Shown: in pieces, positions 1-10,390 of the stretch
Numbering within the stretch: the stretch's first letter is position 1
Layout: every line of letters starts with the position of its first letter
Assembly (NCBI GenBank): GCA_016946835.1
Contig: JACVTC010000001.1
Coordinates: forward strand, 3,792,501 to 3,837,500
Length of the DNA: 45,000 nt
Source of the DNA: Neocallimastix lanati (nom. inval.)
Lineage: Eukaryota > Neocallimastigomycota > Neocallimastigomycetes > Neocallimastigales > Neocallimastigaceae
Direction: 5' to 3'
Program-made: the position numbers and the translations under genes
Notes under the pieces: generated by a model
What the model was told of the DNA's origin: nothing
Databases searched by the model: none
What the model saw: only the letters and a program-made list of their open reading frames with translations

Positions 1-345
1 AAAATTAAAAATAAAAAATTAATAATAATAATAATAATTAATTAATTAATTAATTAAATAATAAAAAAAAAATAAATAAATATAATAAATAAAGAAAAAA
101 AAAATAAATAATTAGTAATGAACGAAAAAAAAAAAAATAAAAATAAAATTGAAAATTAAAAATTAAAAATAAAAAATTAATAATAAAATAAAAAAATTCA
201 ATAATAAATCATCTTAATATTCTTCTTTTCTAATGTCAAAGTTCGTATACCTACTATTAAAAAATATATAATTAGTTCATAAATCATATTAATAATTAGT
301 TATTTTCTAAATCTAAAAAAAAAAAAAAAAAAAAAATACACATAT
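1..345. other. AT-rich non-coding stretch
   Basis: A/T homopolymers and TAA-type low-complexity DNA with no open frame or recognisable signal. It ends in a long A-run next to the LINE-type fragment that follows. Confidence 0.6.
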
Positions 346-525
346 ACTAACAGTACAGTTCCCATCACTGAACCTATAGTAAGTAATTCAACTTTTGATG
401 ATCTTTCTTGTGGTTCAGGGGAGAGTTTAGTGGATACCACACTATCTCTATTAAAGATTAAAGATGTTACTTCTTTGTTTTATTATTTTAAATTTAATTG
501 GTGATCATGTTACTTCACATAGTCT
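346..525 (+). pseudogene. C-terminal fragment of a LINE-associated ORF
   Basis: One frame is open to a TGA at about 525 and contains the motif GESLVDTTLSLLK. The same block (GESLVDITLSILK) ends the ORF at 8327-8827 on the minus strand. In both places the ORF end is followed by a 3' untranslated segment that finishes in the same hairpin. The fragment has no start and is cut off upstream by an A-run, so it is a 5'-truncated copy, as expected for LINE retrotransposition. The protein function is not recognised. Confidence 0.55.
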
Positions 526-776
526 ACACCATACCGAAAATTTTTTAACTGTTAAAATTATTTTTATTCTTTAGTACATTAAATTTTCTATGATTAATTA
601 ATTTTTTTTTTTTTTTATTATTATTATTTTACTTAATCTTTTACATACATTTTATTTTTATCTTTAAATTATATAATGTTTTTTTTTTTTTATTAAATGT
701 AATACATAAAAAATATTTTAATTTATTTAATAAAGCGCTGGAAGTGTAATCTCTTCCTAGTCTAAAAAAAAAAAAA
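526..776 (+). mobile_element. 3' end of a 5'-truncated non-LTR retrotransposon
   Basis: T-rich 3' untranslated DNA ending in a conserved block: AATAAAG, the hairpin GGAAG-N8-CTTCC at 740-757, TAGTCT, then an A-tract. The block recurs at 27880-27916 (downstream of a LINE reverse transcriptase) and inverted at 8175-8215. Downstream of LINE RT coding DNA this is best read as the RT recognition hairpin plus tail. Function is inferred from position and repetition. Confidence 0.6.
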
Positions 777-956
777 AATTCATATTAATAATTATATTCT
801 TTATTTATGTTTTTATATGTACTTTTATTTTTAATTATACAAATATTTTTATTTGTACTTTTGTATTTATACTTTTAATTGTATTTAAATTTTTATTTTT
901 AATTTTTTAAGAATATAAAACATATTATAATGATTTATAAAAATTAAATATATATT

Positions 957-1058
957 TCTGATGGTGTGGAAGATAGCAATAAAACTTAAAATGAACTGAA
1001 TGGACCGTCCCTTAATGGTGTATTATATGCTAGAATTTGAATATCTAAATGCTAAACT
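957..1058 (+). repeat. Dispersed ~100-nt repeat, copy A
   Basis: This block resembles 43676-43779 and 44192-44290. All three share ATAGCGATAA-like, CTTAAAATAAA-like, GGACCGTTCCTTA-like and GAATATC-like words in the same order, with moderate divergence. Copy B runs straight into LINE endonuclease coding DNA, so the repeat may be a preserved part of a LINE ORF. Copy A is followed by unrelated DNA. Confidence 0.55.
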
Positions 1059-1289
1059 ATAAAGTCGTTCAATTGATAATATGAAATTATATTACCAATA
1101 GTATGTATCTATTATTATTTTTTAATAAAAATAATTAAAGCTTTATTGATACAAATTCAACTATTTTTACATAAAAATAATTCGATTTGAAATAAACAGG
1201 TTTTGATTAAATAATGTGTAAATAATACATTTTGAATACTTGATACAAATAAATATCAATTTATAGTCTCATTAACCAGATGATGGAAT

Positions 1290-2433
1290 TCGCCATTTTA
1301 ATGGATTGAAATTTGTACTAAATCCATATGGTTCTATATTTTTCATACAAATTTTATATAGAGATATTACTCATTCAATATAAAATCCTACTTATGAATC
1401 CGTAATTCTTAGTGTCTTTTTATATAATAATAAAGGAATTGATTTACCAGAAGATTGTTTTTTAGAAGGTTTAAAAGAAAAACCTTTTTTATTAATAAAG
1501 ATGGAAGTATTAATAATTATGAAAAAAACAAAAATGTTATTTACGATTGTAGTACTGGATCTGATTTTACTAATGAAACAAATGGAAAATGGTTAAGTTC
1601 ATTCCAAAACAATACTGAAGATATGAAAATAGAACTATTATAAATGACAAAAAATTCTTGAAAAATTAAATATAAATAATATTAATACTGTGAAATATTT
1701 TTATTATAATGATTTTGATTTAGATACTATATTAATAGCATTTGAACATGAATATCTAATTTTCTATCGATATTTTTTACTGATGATTAACAAAGAATTT
1801 TATCACTTATCAAATTATTAGTGATAAAGTCATAGATATATATATATATATGTATTAAACAAAAATTTGAATAAACATGTGATGTTGCTATGTATGATAT
1901 GGTTAAATTCTCAATATTATCCAAGAAAACTGTATAATAACATTATTGAATTTAATTAGAAGTTATTAAATCAGAATAAAGATGTTACTGAAAAACTGGA
2001 GTTTTTGGAGATAGATTGATTGGGATAGATAAGCAGTCTATACAATAAAACAATTATTTAAGTCTCATTTATAATTCCATTGTTTAATATATTTTTAATT
2101 CAATGATTATAAAAAGAAAAAATTGAAAATATAGAGACAGCATAATAAAAGAAATACAATTGGATTTAAATTTAATTTGTTTACAAATTGATGAAGTACC
2201 GCTATATTATTTTACAATGAATGATTTCAAATATAGTATTAATAATGCATAATATGAAAATAATTTTATATTAATGAAAGTATTTTAGATTGGATAACCC
2301 CTATTTGTGAAGTTGTATGCAAATAATTTGCAATAGATTATGATAGTCCCTCTTATACGCATGAAACAGCAGTTCAACAGCAAATTAAACCAATTAATAA
2401 AGTGAAAGAATTTGATGTTTAAAAAAAACAAAA
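1290..2433 (+). pseudogene. Decayed unidentified protein-coding gene
   Basis: Readable protein-like segments succeed each other in changing frames. Frames at about 1290-1380 and 1381-1500 (with FNGLKFVLNPYG and GIDLPEDCFLEGL) are split by a TAA. Another spans 1455-1643 (DCSTGSDFTNETNGKW), one 1650-1820 (TVKYFYYNDFDLDT) and one about 2270-2433 (WITPICEVVCK, then IDYDSPSYTHETAVQQQ). All lie on the plus strand in consistent order, which is typical of an old inactivated gene. I do not recognise the family; a host gene or an unusual retroelement ORF are both possible. Confidence 0.4.
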
Positions 2434-3595
2434 TACTAGCTCATTTAATAATAACAATTCTTACATTATGTCAATTATATAATGTAATAATAATAACTTT
2501 TTTGTCTGTTTCATATTACCTAATTGAACTTATCTAATTATATAAACAATATATAATATTTTATAAATATAACTGAATTATTATTTATTTTTTATATAAA
2601 AAAAAATTATTATTATATAAATTTATTATTTAAAATCGATATATAAAATATTAATTTTTTTTTTTTAAATTATTTTATTTAAAAGAATAATATTTTAGAG
2701 AAGCCCAACTATAAAAGCTCAATAATGTACATAAGAATTTTAATGAAAATTTATTGAATATAAAATTTTTCAAAAATATAAGTTAATAAACACTTATTTA
2801 AAATATTAATAATTAGACACATAAATTTACAAAATAAATATTTATTTGTATTTTATAATTATATTTTTGTTAGAGGTATTTTATTTTAAGATCAAGAGTA
2901 TATTTTTAAAATTTAACATAATTACTTAGTTTTATACTTTTTAGAATATTATAAATATAATTTATTGGTTATTACAATATTAAGAATAAATTAATAATTA
3001 TTTTAATAATTTTTATTTTTGACAAAATTTAAAATCAAATTATTATTACTTAAAACAATAAATTTAATAACACAAAATAAAATTTTTTCCTTTTGTTTAT
3101 TTTTTTATTTATTAAAAATATATTTTTTTTTATAAATATAACTTCCCTTCGTTATATTTACAAATTATAAATCTATTCCTTTTTAAAAAATCTTTTTTTT
3201 TTATTAAAAAATCCTACCTTCAATCCTATTTAAAAGCCTATCTTTTTTTTTCATATAAAATATTTTTTTAATATAATATTTTTTTTAATTATTACTATAT
3301 TAGTATTAATGTATTTTATTTTTTAATTTCCTTTTATTATAAAGGCCTCTTTTTATTATAAAAAGATTAATTTAATTTAATTTAATATTTGGTTTAAAAT
3401 CAAATAAAATTTTATAATATAAAATATTTCGTACGAAAATTTATTTTGTAATTTTGATGAAAGGAATTTTAGTTTGAAAATCTAACATAATAAAAATATT
3501 GCTCTTAATATGGTTTTAAAAATAAATTATTATTATTATTATTATTATGGTTGTATTATAAAATATATATGTTTTCATTATAATTTTGATTATCA
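2434..3595. other. AT-rich non-coding stretch
   Basis: Very AT-rich DNA with T- and A-runs. I see no open frame, repeat family or RNA signal in it. Confidence 0.6.
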
Positions 3596-3599
3596 TTGC

Positions 3600-3918
3600 A
3601 CATTTCAACAAAATTATTATAATCGAAGTTTTCAAGTTTTCATTCTCTTCAAGCTTATCTATTAGATTTTCAAAATATTTAAATGATAACTTACTATATT
3701 TTAAAAATTCGGAACTAGGTGTTTTATTACTTGCTATAATGCTTAAATTTAAATTTTCTTTTTCATTAACTGTAATGTTAGCACTAGCTGTTTCTTCAAT
3801 ACAAACAGTTTTACCCTTAATATCAGCACAATCGACATTTGAATTTAATTTAAAAAGTTCTTCAACTGTAATGCCATTAAGTATTGAAAAGATTATTAAG
3901 AGTGACTTGAGTTATTTC
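3600..3918 (-). pseudogene. LysM-domain protein remnant (5'-truncated)
   Basis: On the minus strand this reads GITVEELFKLNSNVDC, then IKGKTVCIEETASANITVNE, the second half of a LysM (peptidoglycan/chitin-binding) domain and its linker. It is a clear paralogue of 39858-40410. Here the junction KYSKLSFKYFENL is read through in one frame, whereas the 40-kb copy is frameshifted at the same spot. The signal peptide and first LysM strand are missing, and the frame breaks again near 3620, where DYNNFVEMC continues in another frame. A copia remnant lies just upstream on the other strand and may have removed the 5' end. Not functional as it stands. Confidence 0.65.
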
Positions 3919-3993
3919 TTTTGGGAAGAGAGAAAATGATCAGATGAAAGTGTGACTTACTAAGAATTAAACATAACATATTCTTAATATATT

Positions 3994-4533
3994 ATGAAAC
4001 TCACAAAAATAATTATAAGGAACCTAAAGATAACCATGATGAATTGCCAAAAGAAAAAAGAGTTTGTTTCGTTTCATTTGCAAAAACCCAAGGACATACA
4101 AATTTTAATTGTCCAAATAGAATTAGGTCTAAAAGTTTCAAAAGAATTAAGAAACTGTTTCGATAAAATGGAAATCACAATTACAAAAAAGATAGTAATA
4201 TTATTAACTGCTGAAGCAAAATACAAAAGTTTAACTGAATATATTTAGTAAGGAATATGGTCTAGAAATTTAATTAAGGAAATGATAAATATAGATATAA
4301 AAGCAAAAATTATTATAGACAATAAAGGATGTATTGGTATAGCTAAAGATACAAATTCTAAAATAGATACAAACATGTTTATATTTCATACATTTTCATT
4401 AACGAAGGCTTTACAAATAATAAAATTATATTTGAAAATAAATAATACTGAAAATATGTTATCATATCCATAAAAGCATTCCAGGTATAAAAATGAAAAA
4501 ATTTGTGATTTAATTTTCAAAGAAAGATAAAAA
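3994..4533 (+). mobile_element. Ty1/copia remnant: gag-like zinc knuckle fused to RNase H end
   Basis: The first part reads VCFVSFAKTQGHTNFNCPN, a degenerate CCHC-type zinc knuckle (second Cys is Ser). About 40 nt later the frame changes and reads LLTAEAKYKSLTEYI, then IIIDNKGCIGIAKDT. These are the copia RNase H motifs (xSTAEAEYxAL and DNxGAIxLAKN). The frame then moves to PGIKMKKFCDLIF, the usual pol C-terminus. Integrase and reverse transcriptase are absent, so a large internal deletion joined gag to the RNase H end. Stops and frame changes make it inactive. Confidence 0.65.
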
Positions 4534-4600
4534 AAAATTTTTATTTTATTAATAAAAATCACTAATAAAAATTACTAATAAAATATATATATATATATTG

Positions 4601-4609
4601 TAGGGGGAA
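4601..4609 (+). promoter_or_regulatory. Polypurine tract of copia remnant
   Basis: A short run around TAGGGGGAA sits between the pol C-terminus and a TG-starting LTR-like segment, which is the expected place for the plus-strand DNA primer. Confidence 0.5.
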
Positions 4610-4915
4610 TGTTAAAGTTTATAGTTTAAATATTAAATGCTATAAATTATTATATAATTTTAATTTTATGTATTAATAATATAAATAATTTTAAATATAT
4701 AATTAATATTAATATATTACAATTAAAAATATTGAGTTAAAAAATAATAATAAAATATTATTAAATTCATACTAAAATATTATTTAGTAGTGCTCTGTTA
4801 CCATTGAGAGTGCTTGCATATTTGTCAAATAATAATGTATTTCTTAAACTTACTTTCGGTTTATAACAGAGTATAAAATAAAAAGATATCGTTTTTTTAT
4901 TGATTTGATTTAACA
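4610..4915 (+). repeat. Putative 3' LTR of the copia remnant
   Basis: Begins TGTTAAAG directly after a purine tract and ends in TTAACA, giving TG..CA termini over about 306 bp, a normal copia LTR length. It contains a TATA-like GAGTATAAAATAAAAAG near its middle-to-end. The left LTR is gone, so the ends are inferred rather than proved by comparison. Confidence 0.45.
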
Positions 4916-5426
4916 ACTTTAATATGTTATTATGAATTAGAATTTTTCTAAACTTTATTGAATAGTAAAAGTTATTCTTTTATTATTTATAAATTTATAA
5001 TGCACTTTTATTGTATATTCTTAAATGTAATACCTTTAGATTAGCTATTTAATATTCTCAAAAATTATATATATTATTAATTTTAATCAAGTAATAATTT
5101 ATAATTTATATTGTTTTAATAGTTTTAATTTTATATGAATTAATATTGCTACTATTATTTGATTCATAACTATTTAAAATTCTCACAGATACATAGTACT
5201 TTATTAAAAATTATAAAAATAATTTTCATAAAATTTTCCTATTTATTTTATATATTTTAATTTATAATTATATTATAATAATATCATATAATTATATTTT
5301 TAATTTAAAATAAAAAAATTGTTAATTAAATTTGATTTAAAACTTATTTTATTACTTTATTATAATATTTAAGACTATAATTTATTTATGAAATAATATT
5401 AGTAAATTTACTTATCAAAGAGTAAT

Positions 5427-6123
5427 ACATTCTGTTTTAGTATGGCATGAACCATAATGACAGGTGTACATTCTGTTTTTCTTTCATAACATTTATCTCT
5501 TGAAGGATCTTCTAACGTTTATGAATAGGTAGCCAACATTGAAAGACCAGTAGTAGCAATTAGAGTTGGCCAGGAAGTTGGAGCAATAGCAGAAATACTA
5601 ATAACAGCCGTAAAAAGTAAGGAAAAAGAATCAGAGTTGCTTCCACTTTTTTTTTTCTAAGCCAGTATTGTTAATAATTTGACTGCAAGCTATTTTAACT
5701 TGTTAAGCTCCATTATCTAAAATATCTGTTGTATCAGTAGATATTTAAGATACACCGTCCGAACATTGGTAGGTACTGGTATGACAGTCGTCGGCGTAGA
5801 ATTCTAAATTGGTATCCTTATCAAAATAAAAAGGAGTTTCATTGCAGTTTTGTGAATATATTTTTGAAAAAATGTATTTTTTACCTTCTCTCAACGTTAA
5901 ATTTTTAAAACTCTGGCCAAGACCTTGTATTTCTTGCCCTTCTAATAAGTAAGATAATAATATTTACTGGGATTTCTATATCGTTACTTATAAATTTATC
6001 TTTATTCATGGTGGTATTATCTACTCTGTGAACGGGACTAAGATTAAAAAATGTAATTACTTCACTCTTTATAACATTAGTGAAAATAATTAAAATTGTG
6101 AAAAATAGATTCCATACGTTCAT
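5427..6123 (-). pseudogene. Decayed secreted-protein gene
   Basis: Begins at 6123 with Met-Asn-Val and a strongly hydrophobic signal-peptide-like start of about 20 residues ending near VIKS. The reading stays open for about 50 residues, then shifts frame near 5950. In the new frame it reads LLEGQEIQGLGQSFKNLTL and FYADDCHTSTYQCSDGVS, then TAA. More protein-like sequence with internal stops follows (STDTTDILDNGA, IACSQIINNTGL, TLEDPSRDKCYERKTECTP). At least one frameshift and several stops make it a pseudogene. The paired cysteines and the GxSFK segment recall the cysteine-rich membrane proteins at 9.5 and 42 kb, but that relation is weak. Function unknown. Confidence 0.5.
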
Positions 6124-6197
6124 TTCATTGTAAATCTTTATAAAACAAAATTTTATTTTAAAAAAAAATAATTTTAAATTAAATGTACTTTTAATTA

Positions 6198-6237
<40 letters not shown>

Positions 6238-7078
6238 ATAAACATATATACTTACATACTTAACTTTATTTTTTTTTTTTTAGAGTATTTTCTATTTTTA
6301 TTTAAAAATATATATTTTTTTAAAATTTATATATATAATTTCAATTTTACTTTTATCTCTTATTATATTATATACATTAAAAATATTTTAGAAATTATTA
6401 GATTAAAGCCACAAATTTATTTTTTTTACTTATTATATAATAAATTATTCACATTTGTTAAAATAAAGAAATAGATATTTTAATATACACATGACATTAC
6501 TTATATTAAATATAAATTAAATAAATAGTTATAATGAATATGTTAATAATATTATATATTAAAGAAAAGTATAAAAAGATGTAAATTGTACTAAATAAAT
6601 AATATCAATTATGAACATAACTAATATAAAAAAAAATATTACTAAAATAAAATACTTTGTTATGCATTAAAATTATTTTCTATTTTTGTGTTTTAAAAAC
6701 ATTTAATTTAATTTAATTTAATTTAATTTATTTTATTTTATTTTATTTTTTTTTTTTTAAATTTTTTATAAATTTTATTTTTTTTTTTTTTAATTTTTTT
6801 TTTTTGTATTTATTATATATATATAAATTAATATAAATATGTAAAAATAAAAATATAATTTTTTTCTCTACCTTCCTATATTAATTTATATTTATTTAGG
6901 GAAATGTTGTAGTTTCGGAATGTTATATTTTTGTGATTATAATCCATAAAAATCTTTTCTAATCATTGGGCTTTAATTTTTAATAAGATCGATTTTTTAA
7001 TTTTAATTATTATAATTAATTATTGTATTTATTTAAAATTTTAATATTTTTATTAATATGAATTATTAAAATAATTTA
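6124..7078. other. AT-rich non-coding stretch
   Basis: Low-complexity DNA with long T-runs (6205-6235, 6751-6805) and a pentameric TTTAA/TTTTA tract at 6700-6760. No gene signal seen. Confidence 0.6.
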
Positions 7079-7350
7079 GACACATATAATGAGTACTCAT
7101 CTTCCATTATGACCATAGCAGATATTACTATTAAGTATGATATTTACTGGCATACTAAAAAAGCGTCGCCCCTTCACACGTCGTTACACGTCTGCCTGAG
7201 GCTGTATTCCCCAATATTCATATATCTCCATTGACTACGAGCATCGGAATGGGAACCATTTACTCCTCCAATGGGTGTAATCATTGGTGTGAGGACATAA
7301 TATCATTATGAATTATCGAGTCATATTTCGAAATGTAGCATTGCGAAAAG
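7079..7350. other. GC-richer island without convincing gene
   Basis: This stretch is visibly richer in G and C than its surroundings (words such as GCGTCGCCCCTTCACACGTC). No long ORF survives on either strand, only short pieces such as GNTASGRRVTTCEG on the minus strand. It contains paired words CCAATG (7268) and CATTGG (7282), and on the minus strand the dense part ends in T6 (7157-7162), like a pol III terminator. It could be a structured RNA gene, a decayed foreign insertion or an old exon; I cannot decide. Confidence 0.35.
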
Positions 7351-7386
7351 CAACACATTTTTTTATTTAAAAATTAATTTACTAAA

Positions 7387-7488
7387 TATTCTACAATATT
7401 CTATAATATTCTTTAATATCTTATATTATTTTATAATATTTTATAATATTTTATAATATTTTATAATATTCTTTAATATTCTATTACA
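7387..7488. repeat. 10-bp minisatellite
   Basis: About ten imperfect tandem copies of a TTATAATATT-like unit. Confidence 0.8.
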
Positions 7489-8159
7489 TTAAATTTAATT
7501 TTTTTTTTTTTTTAAATAGAATATTTTTATCTATTCTAATAGGTTTATTTTTACCATATTTCATATAAAAATTTATTTTTCAAGGCAATATGTAATTAGG
7601 GTTCGAGGAAGTATTGTTAAGATTTATTTATTAAATTTATTTATGTATTATTTATTTATTTATTTATTTTTATTATTATAATTACAATTATATAATAAGA
7701 ATACCATTGAAACATTGATTTATGTTAACAAATTTTATTATATCTTATTTAATAAGTATAATTAATATATAGAAGTCAAGACCCATATTAATAATATTAT
7801 AAAACCATAAAATTTAAATTTAATTTATGACATTATTTGTTTGAATAATAAAATTTATTTTATATTAAGGTTTGAATATTTCATTTTATATCATAGGTTA
7901 GTACATGCAACACTCTCGTATTGTAAAGTTTAAATGTTAGGGATTAGTACAAAGTTATACAAAAAAAAATTTTTTTTAAGGTTAAAAGTAATTTCTCTAC
8001 CGAGAAAGGTCTGGATTTTTTTTTTTTTCTTTTTTTTTTTTTTTTTGTACTTTATTTTAATCATAAAGATAATATTATTGAAAAGACTTTTAAATATTAA
8101 AATCTCTTAAAACACAAAATTTAATTACACAATTTTAAATACTTTTATACACTAAATTT
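7489..8159. other. AT-rich non-coding stretch
   Basis: T-runs and TTTA repeats. A lone GGTTCGAGG word at about 7600 looks like a tRNA B box, but no A box or cloverleaf accompanies it. No gene seen. Confidence 0.55.
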
Positions 8160-8326
8160 TTTTTTTATTTTTTTTAGACAGGGAAGAGAATACACTTCCA
8201 AAACTTTATTAATTTTATTTTAAAAAATACATGTAGGTGAAAAGTACATTTGAAATTAAAACTAAAAAATTTAAAAAATAAAAAAATAAAAAAGCTCGAA
8301 AATACTATGTATTTCGGCAAGTTGTA
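8160..8326 (-). mobile_element. LINE-type 3' end, inverted
   Basis: Read on the minus strand, this contains AATAAAG, the hairpin GGAAG-N8-CTTCC (8182-8199), CTGTCTA, then an A-rich tail. The same terminal block occurs at 731-770 and 27880-27916. It directly follows the stop of the ORF at 8327-8827. Confidence 0.6.
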
Positions 8327-8827
8327 CTATTTGGGAATTTTTCCCTTCCTAACAAATAAAAAAGAAATAAAACCTAGATGTAACATCTTTAAAATAGATA
8401 GTGTGATGTCCACTAAACTCTCCCCGGATTCATCATTTATTGAACTACTAGGGGGAGATTCACCCTTCGTAGAAATAGATGAAAATCCTGTATTATCATT
8501 ATGCCTTATCAGTACGACGTCGACGCTCTTGGATAAGTTTGATATTTTACAATACCTATTAAATAATAGCTCAAACGAACTACTTACGATAGGTACTGCT
8601 CTTGTTAAGAATTCCGCCAAGCCCACAATTATTGGAACAGGTGACTCAGATGAACTTTTGAAAAGTAGTTTAATTAATTGTCTCTGTTCCCCACTATCGA
8701 AATGTAGCTCATTTAAAACTAAAGTCCCACCAAGAAGGAACAAGTATATATAATGATTGATATAATCTTCAAAATTAGAAATAGAGTCATAGGAAGAAAG
8801 AGGATTAAACTCTCTAATTTTTTTCAC
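8327..8827 (-). CDS. Hypothetical 166-aa LINE-associated protein
   Basis: The frame is open for 166 codons and ends 130 bp before a LINE-type 3' hairpin. Its C-terminal part (GESLVDITLSILKML) has a paralogue at 346-525, itself followed by the same 3' end, so the ORF travels with that element. The middle is Ser-rich (ESPPSSSINDESGES) and no catalytic motif is visible. It may be the C-terminal end of a LINE ORF or the only ORF of a short non-autonomous element. The opposite strand is also open but carries no homology to anything here. Confidence 0.45.
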   Translation of the reverse strand: MKKIREFNPLSSYDSISNFEDYINHYIYLFLLGGTLVLNELHFDSGEQRQLIKLLFKSSSESPVPIIVGLAEFLTRAVPIVSSSFELLFNRYCKISNLSKSVDVVLIRHNDNTGFSSISTKGESPPSSSINDESGESLVDITLSILKMLHLGFISFLFVRKGKIPK

Positions 8828-8879
8828 ATGATACTATTTTTTTTTTTTTTTTTTTTTTTGGAGACTTTCTCATCTGAGT

Positions 8880-9070
8880 TAATAATTATTTTTATTTTAT
8901 TTTATTCAATATATACTATGTATTTTATATTTCAACCATTTTATTTAATTTTTATTTTATTTTATATTGTATAAAAATAATTTTTATTTTATTTTATTCA
9001 ATATATACCTGGTATTGTATATTTCAACCATTTTATATAATTTTATTTTATTTTATTTTAAATTGTATAA
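8880..9070. repeat. ~95-bp tandem duplication
   Basis: Two adjacent imperfect copies (8880-8973 and 8974-9070) share TTCAATATATAC, TATATTTCAACCATTTTAT and an ATTGTATA end in the same order. Confidence 0.75.
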
Positions 9071-9476
9071 AGATTAAGTTATAATATATAAAATTCATTT
9101 AAAGTTTTAAGTAACACAGAATTATTTTGTGGCTAATCATAAATTAAGTATTAAAAATTTATTAAAATGTTCCTTTGAAAAAAAAAATTTATTATTTATT
9201 ATATTTTATTATTATTATTTTTTTTTTTTTAAATTATTTAGTTATTACATATATTTATTGGTATTGTGGGTTTGATTGTTATTAAATGAATAAATAATAT
9301 TATATTATTTTTGATTTATTTTTTTCATTATATTTTGAAACTAATGTAATTGTAATTATTTTATAACATTAATTTATTATATATTTCTATATTTATATTT
9401 TTATTTATTTTAAATTTATATTATGAAATATAATAGTATAAGATACATTGATTTTATTATATTTATCTGTTTAAAT
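9071..9476. other. AT-rich non-coding stretch
   Basis: Intergenic DNA downstream of the minus-strand gene at 9477, with no gene signal. It probably holds that gene's 3' untranslated region. Confidence 0.5.
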
Positions 9477-10119
9477 TTAGTTTTTATTATTGTTTTTATG
9501 TTTATCTAAAAATATTAAAAGTAATATTATTATTGCGAAAATTATTATACCACCGACAATAAAGTAAGGGAGAGTGGATTGCTTTTCAGAATATTCTTCA
9601 GGTTCATATTCTATCACACAAACGTTTTCCTTTGTACATGAAGCATTATCGGCACAATCCTTGTTTTCGTTACATTTTTCTTCCAGAACTAATAAACATT
9701 TAACCTTTATTTCAGAATTTTCTTTCACTGGTCTACAAATATAAACCGGATTTTCTTTGTTGGTAATACATACACCGTTGACACAATTATTGGAAAAACA
9801 GTCTTCATTAGAGTTGCAGGTATCGGTGGTACATTTATTTTTTTTAAAACGACATTCGCTACAACTAATAAAAATCACTTTATTTTGACCTCTAGCATTG
9901 GGGAAAAAGGTGTTATTGTAGTAATAGCCATAGACATTATTAATAGAACTTGCGGTGTAAGCGCTTACACCTGATGGATCAAACATTTGTATACAGTAAT
10001 CATTTTTCTTATTACATATATATTGATAATCACAGGATGTAAATTCTTCTCCTTCTCTTGTCTTAAAATCTGATGTCATAGGAAAGGTACTTTCATTCGG
10101 ACAAGGAGAAGTAGTAACA
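9477..10119 (-). CDS. Cysteine-rich single-pass membrane protein, last exon
   Basis: Open from an acceptor (TTTACAG, ending at 10120 on the minus strand) to a TAA at 9477. It starts VTTSPCPNESTFP, 13 residues before the first ATG at 10079, so that ATG is internal. The extracellular part has repeated cysteine pairs, including CSECRFKKNKC and the EGF/disintegrin-like word CNSNEDCFSNNCVNGVC. One hydrophobic segment of about 22 residues follows near the C-terminus, then a short basic Asn-rich tail (KHKNNNKN). The layout implies a surface protein with a small cytoplasmic tail. The gene at 41687-42416 has the same architecture, including the CxxDSxCFSNKC word. Function unknown; adhesion or sensing would be a guess. 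Confidence 0.7.
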
Positions 10120-10390
10120 CTGTAAATTTATATTTGTATTTTTTTTTTTTTTAAAAAAAAAAATAATAAAATAAAAAAAAAAGAAAAACAGGTTCAATAC
10201 ATTAATAAAATATAATTATATATAGATGATATAAAATCAACATTTTTTTTTATAAATTATTATTTAAAAAATTATATAGTGAAACTCTTTTAAATAATAA
10301 ATTATTTAGTAGTTGTAATTCAATAAAAAAAATTATTGATTTATTTTCGTCTTTGTCTTTATTACTATTATATATATAATATATACTCAC
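10120..10390 (-). other. Intron of the cysteine-rich membrane protein gene
   Basis: On the minus strand it opens GTGAGTAT and closes TTTACAG. Splicing joins a 2-base remainder to a 1-base start and keeps the frame (IKV/VTTSPC). Length 271 nt, AT-rich. Confidence 0.6.

Noticed and set aside
3586-3939. Plus-strand 117-codon ORF
   Set aside because: The opposite strand carries clear LysM homology to the 40-kb gene; the plus frame is a shadow.
7079-7350. 5S rRNA or U6 snRNA in the GC-richer island
   Set aside because: A few words recall 5S rRNA (GGAATGGGAACC), but the order and conserved loops do not fit; U6 words are absent.
7595-7625. GGTTCGAGG word resembling a tRNA B box
   Set aside because: No A box at tRNA spacing and no acceptor pairing.
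8250-8753. Plus-strand 167-codon ORF
   Set aside because: Antisense to the minus-strand ORF that has a paralogue at 346-525 and a LINE 3' end in the right orientation.
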